This document shows positions 14,004 through 14,056 of a stretch of 14,056 bases of DNA, one piece after another. The stretch is from Oscillibacter sp. (GTDB lineage Bacteria > Bacillota > Clostridia > Oscillospirales > Oscillospiraceae). Numbering within the stretch: position 1 is the first letter of the stretch; every line of letters begins with the position of its first letter. Position numbers and translations under genes: made by a program. Under the pieces are notes generated by a model, which was given only the letters and a program-made list of their open reading frames with translations, was not told the origin of the DNA and searched no databases. The stretch is taken from the NCBI GenBank assembly GCA_017447005.1, contig JAFSOM010000199.1:1-14056 (forward strand), read 5' to 3'.

Positions 14004-14056
14004 TTATCCAACTTGAGAATATTTATCGATAGCGGCTTCTAATGCTTTCTCAAAAG
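14004..14056 (-). CDS. C-terminus of an AT-rich gene, perhaps a transposase (partial)
   Basis: Minus-strand reading gives a clean tail, FEKALEAAIDKYSQVG then TAA (14006-14004). It is open to the right edge and abuts the truncated dehydrogenase. The AT-rich codons differ from every other gene here. Identity cannot be assigned from 16 residues. A transposase of an insertion sequence is the simplest guess given the interrupted neighbour. Confidence 0.4.
   Translation of the reverse strand, partial: FEKALEAAIDKYSQVG

Overview
This is a GC-rich bacterial chromosome segment. Strong AAGGAGG-type ribosome-binding sites, sigma-A-like promoters, some GTG/TTG starts and the gene families present point to a Clostridia-type Firmicute, probably a gut or fermentative anaerobe. 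The phylum is an inference. By eye I found no GATC tetranucleotide in the window, although base composition predicts about fifty. Nearly everything up to position 12727 is read from the minus strand.

Region 1 (4446 down to 1, minus) is the most interesting part. It is a compact operon that looks like a RiPP (ribosomally made, modified peptide) locus. A good promoter (4418-4446) drives a 41-codon peptide gene with a consensus RBS. Next come an HPr-kinase-like ATP-binding kinase, a PqqD-family leader-recognition protein, a small S24/S26 peptidase with a SEC11-type Ser/His arrangement, an ABC exporter without a C39 protease domain, and a PF14907-type nucleotidyltransferase cut by the left window edge. 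Kinase and nucleotidyltransferase genes accompany PqqD-like proteins in paeninodin-type lasso peptide clusters. No lasso cyclase, transglutaminase-like protease, YcaO, radical SAM or ATP-grasp enzyme is visible here, so the product class is open. The missing enzymes may lie beyond position 1.

Region 2 (4477-9745, minus) holds a GH36 alpha-galactosidase, a small metallophosphoesterase, and an unusual cytosolic protein joining a ParB-like N-terminal part to a BMP/PnrA-type ligand-binding domain. The last two are tightly coupled.

Region 3 (9746-11714, minus) starts with a 266-base intergenic stretch carrying two G/C-tract hairpins. It is followed by an M20 peptidase/amidohydrolase with its own promoter, then a small WapI-immunity-like protein. 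The leader of the latter begins with a perfect 10-bp inverted repeat.

Region 4 (11848-14056) is a divergent pair: a LysR-type regulator (minus) and an aldo/keto reductase (plus), with a T-N11-A type palindrome between them. The reductase is followed by an iron-containing alcohol dehydrogenase that stops after 78 codons at an AT-rich junction. The last 53 bases read as the C-terminus of a different minus-strand gene, which suggests an insertion.
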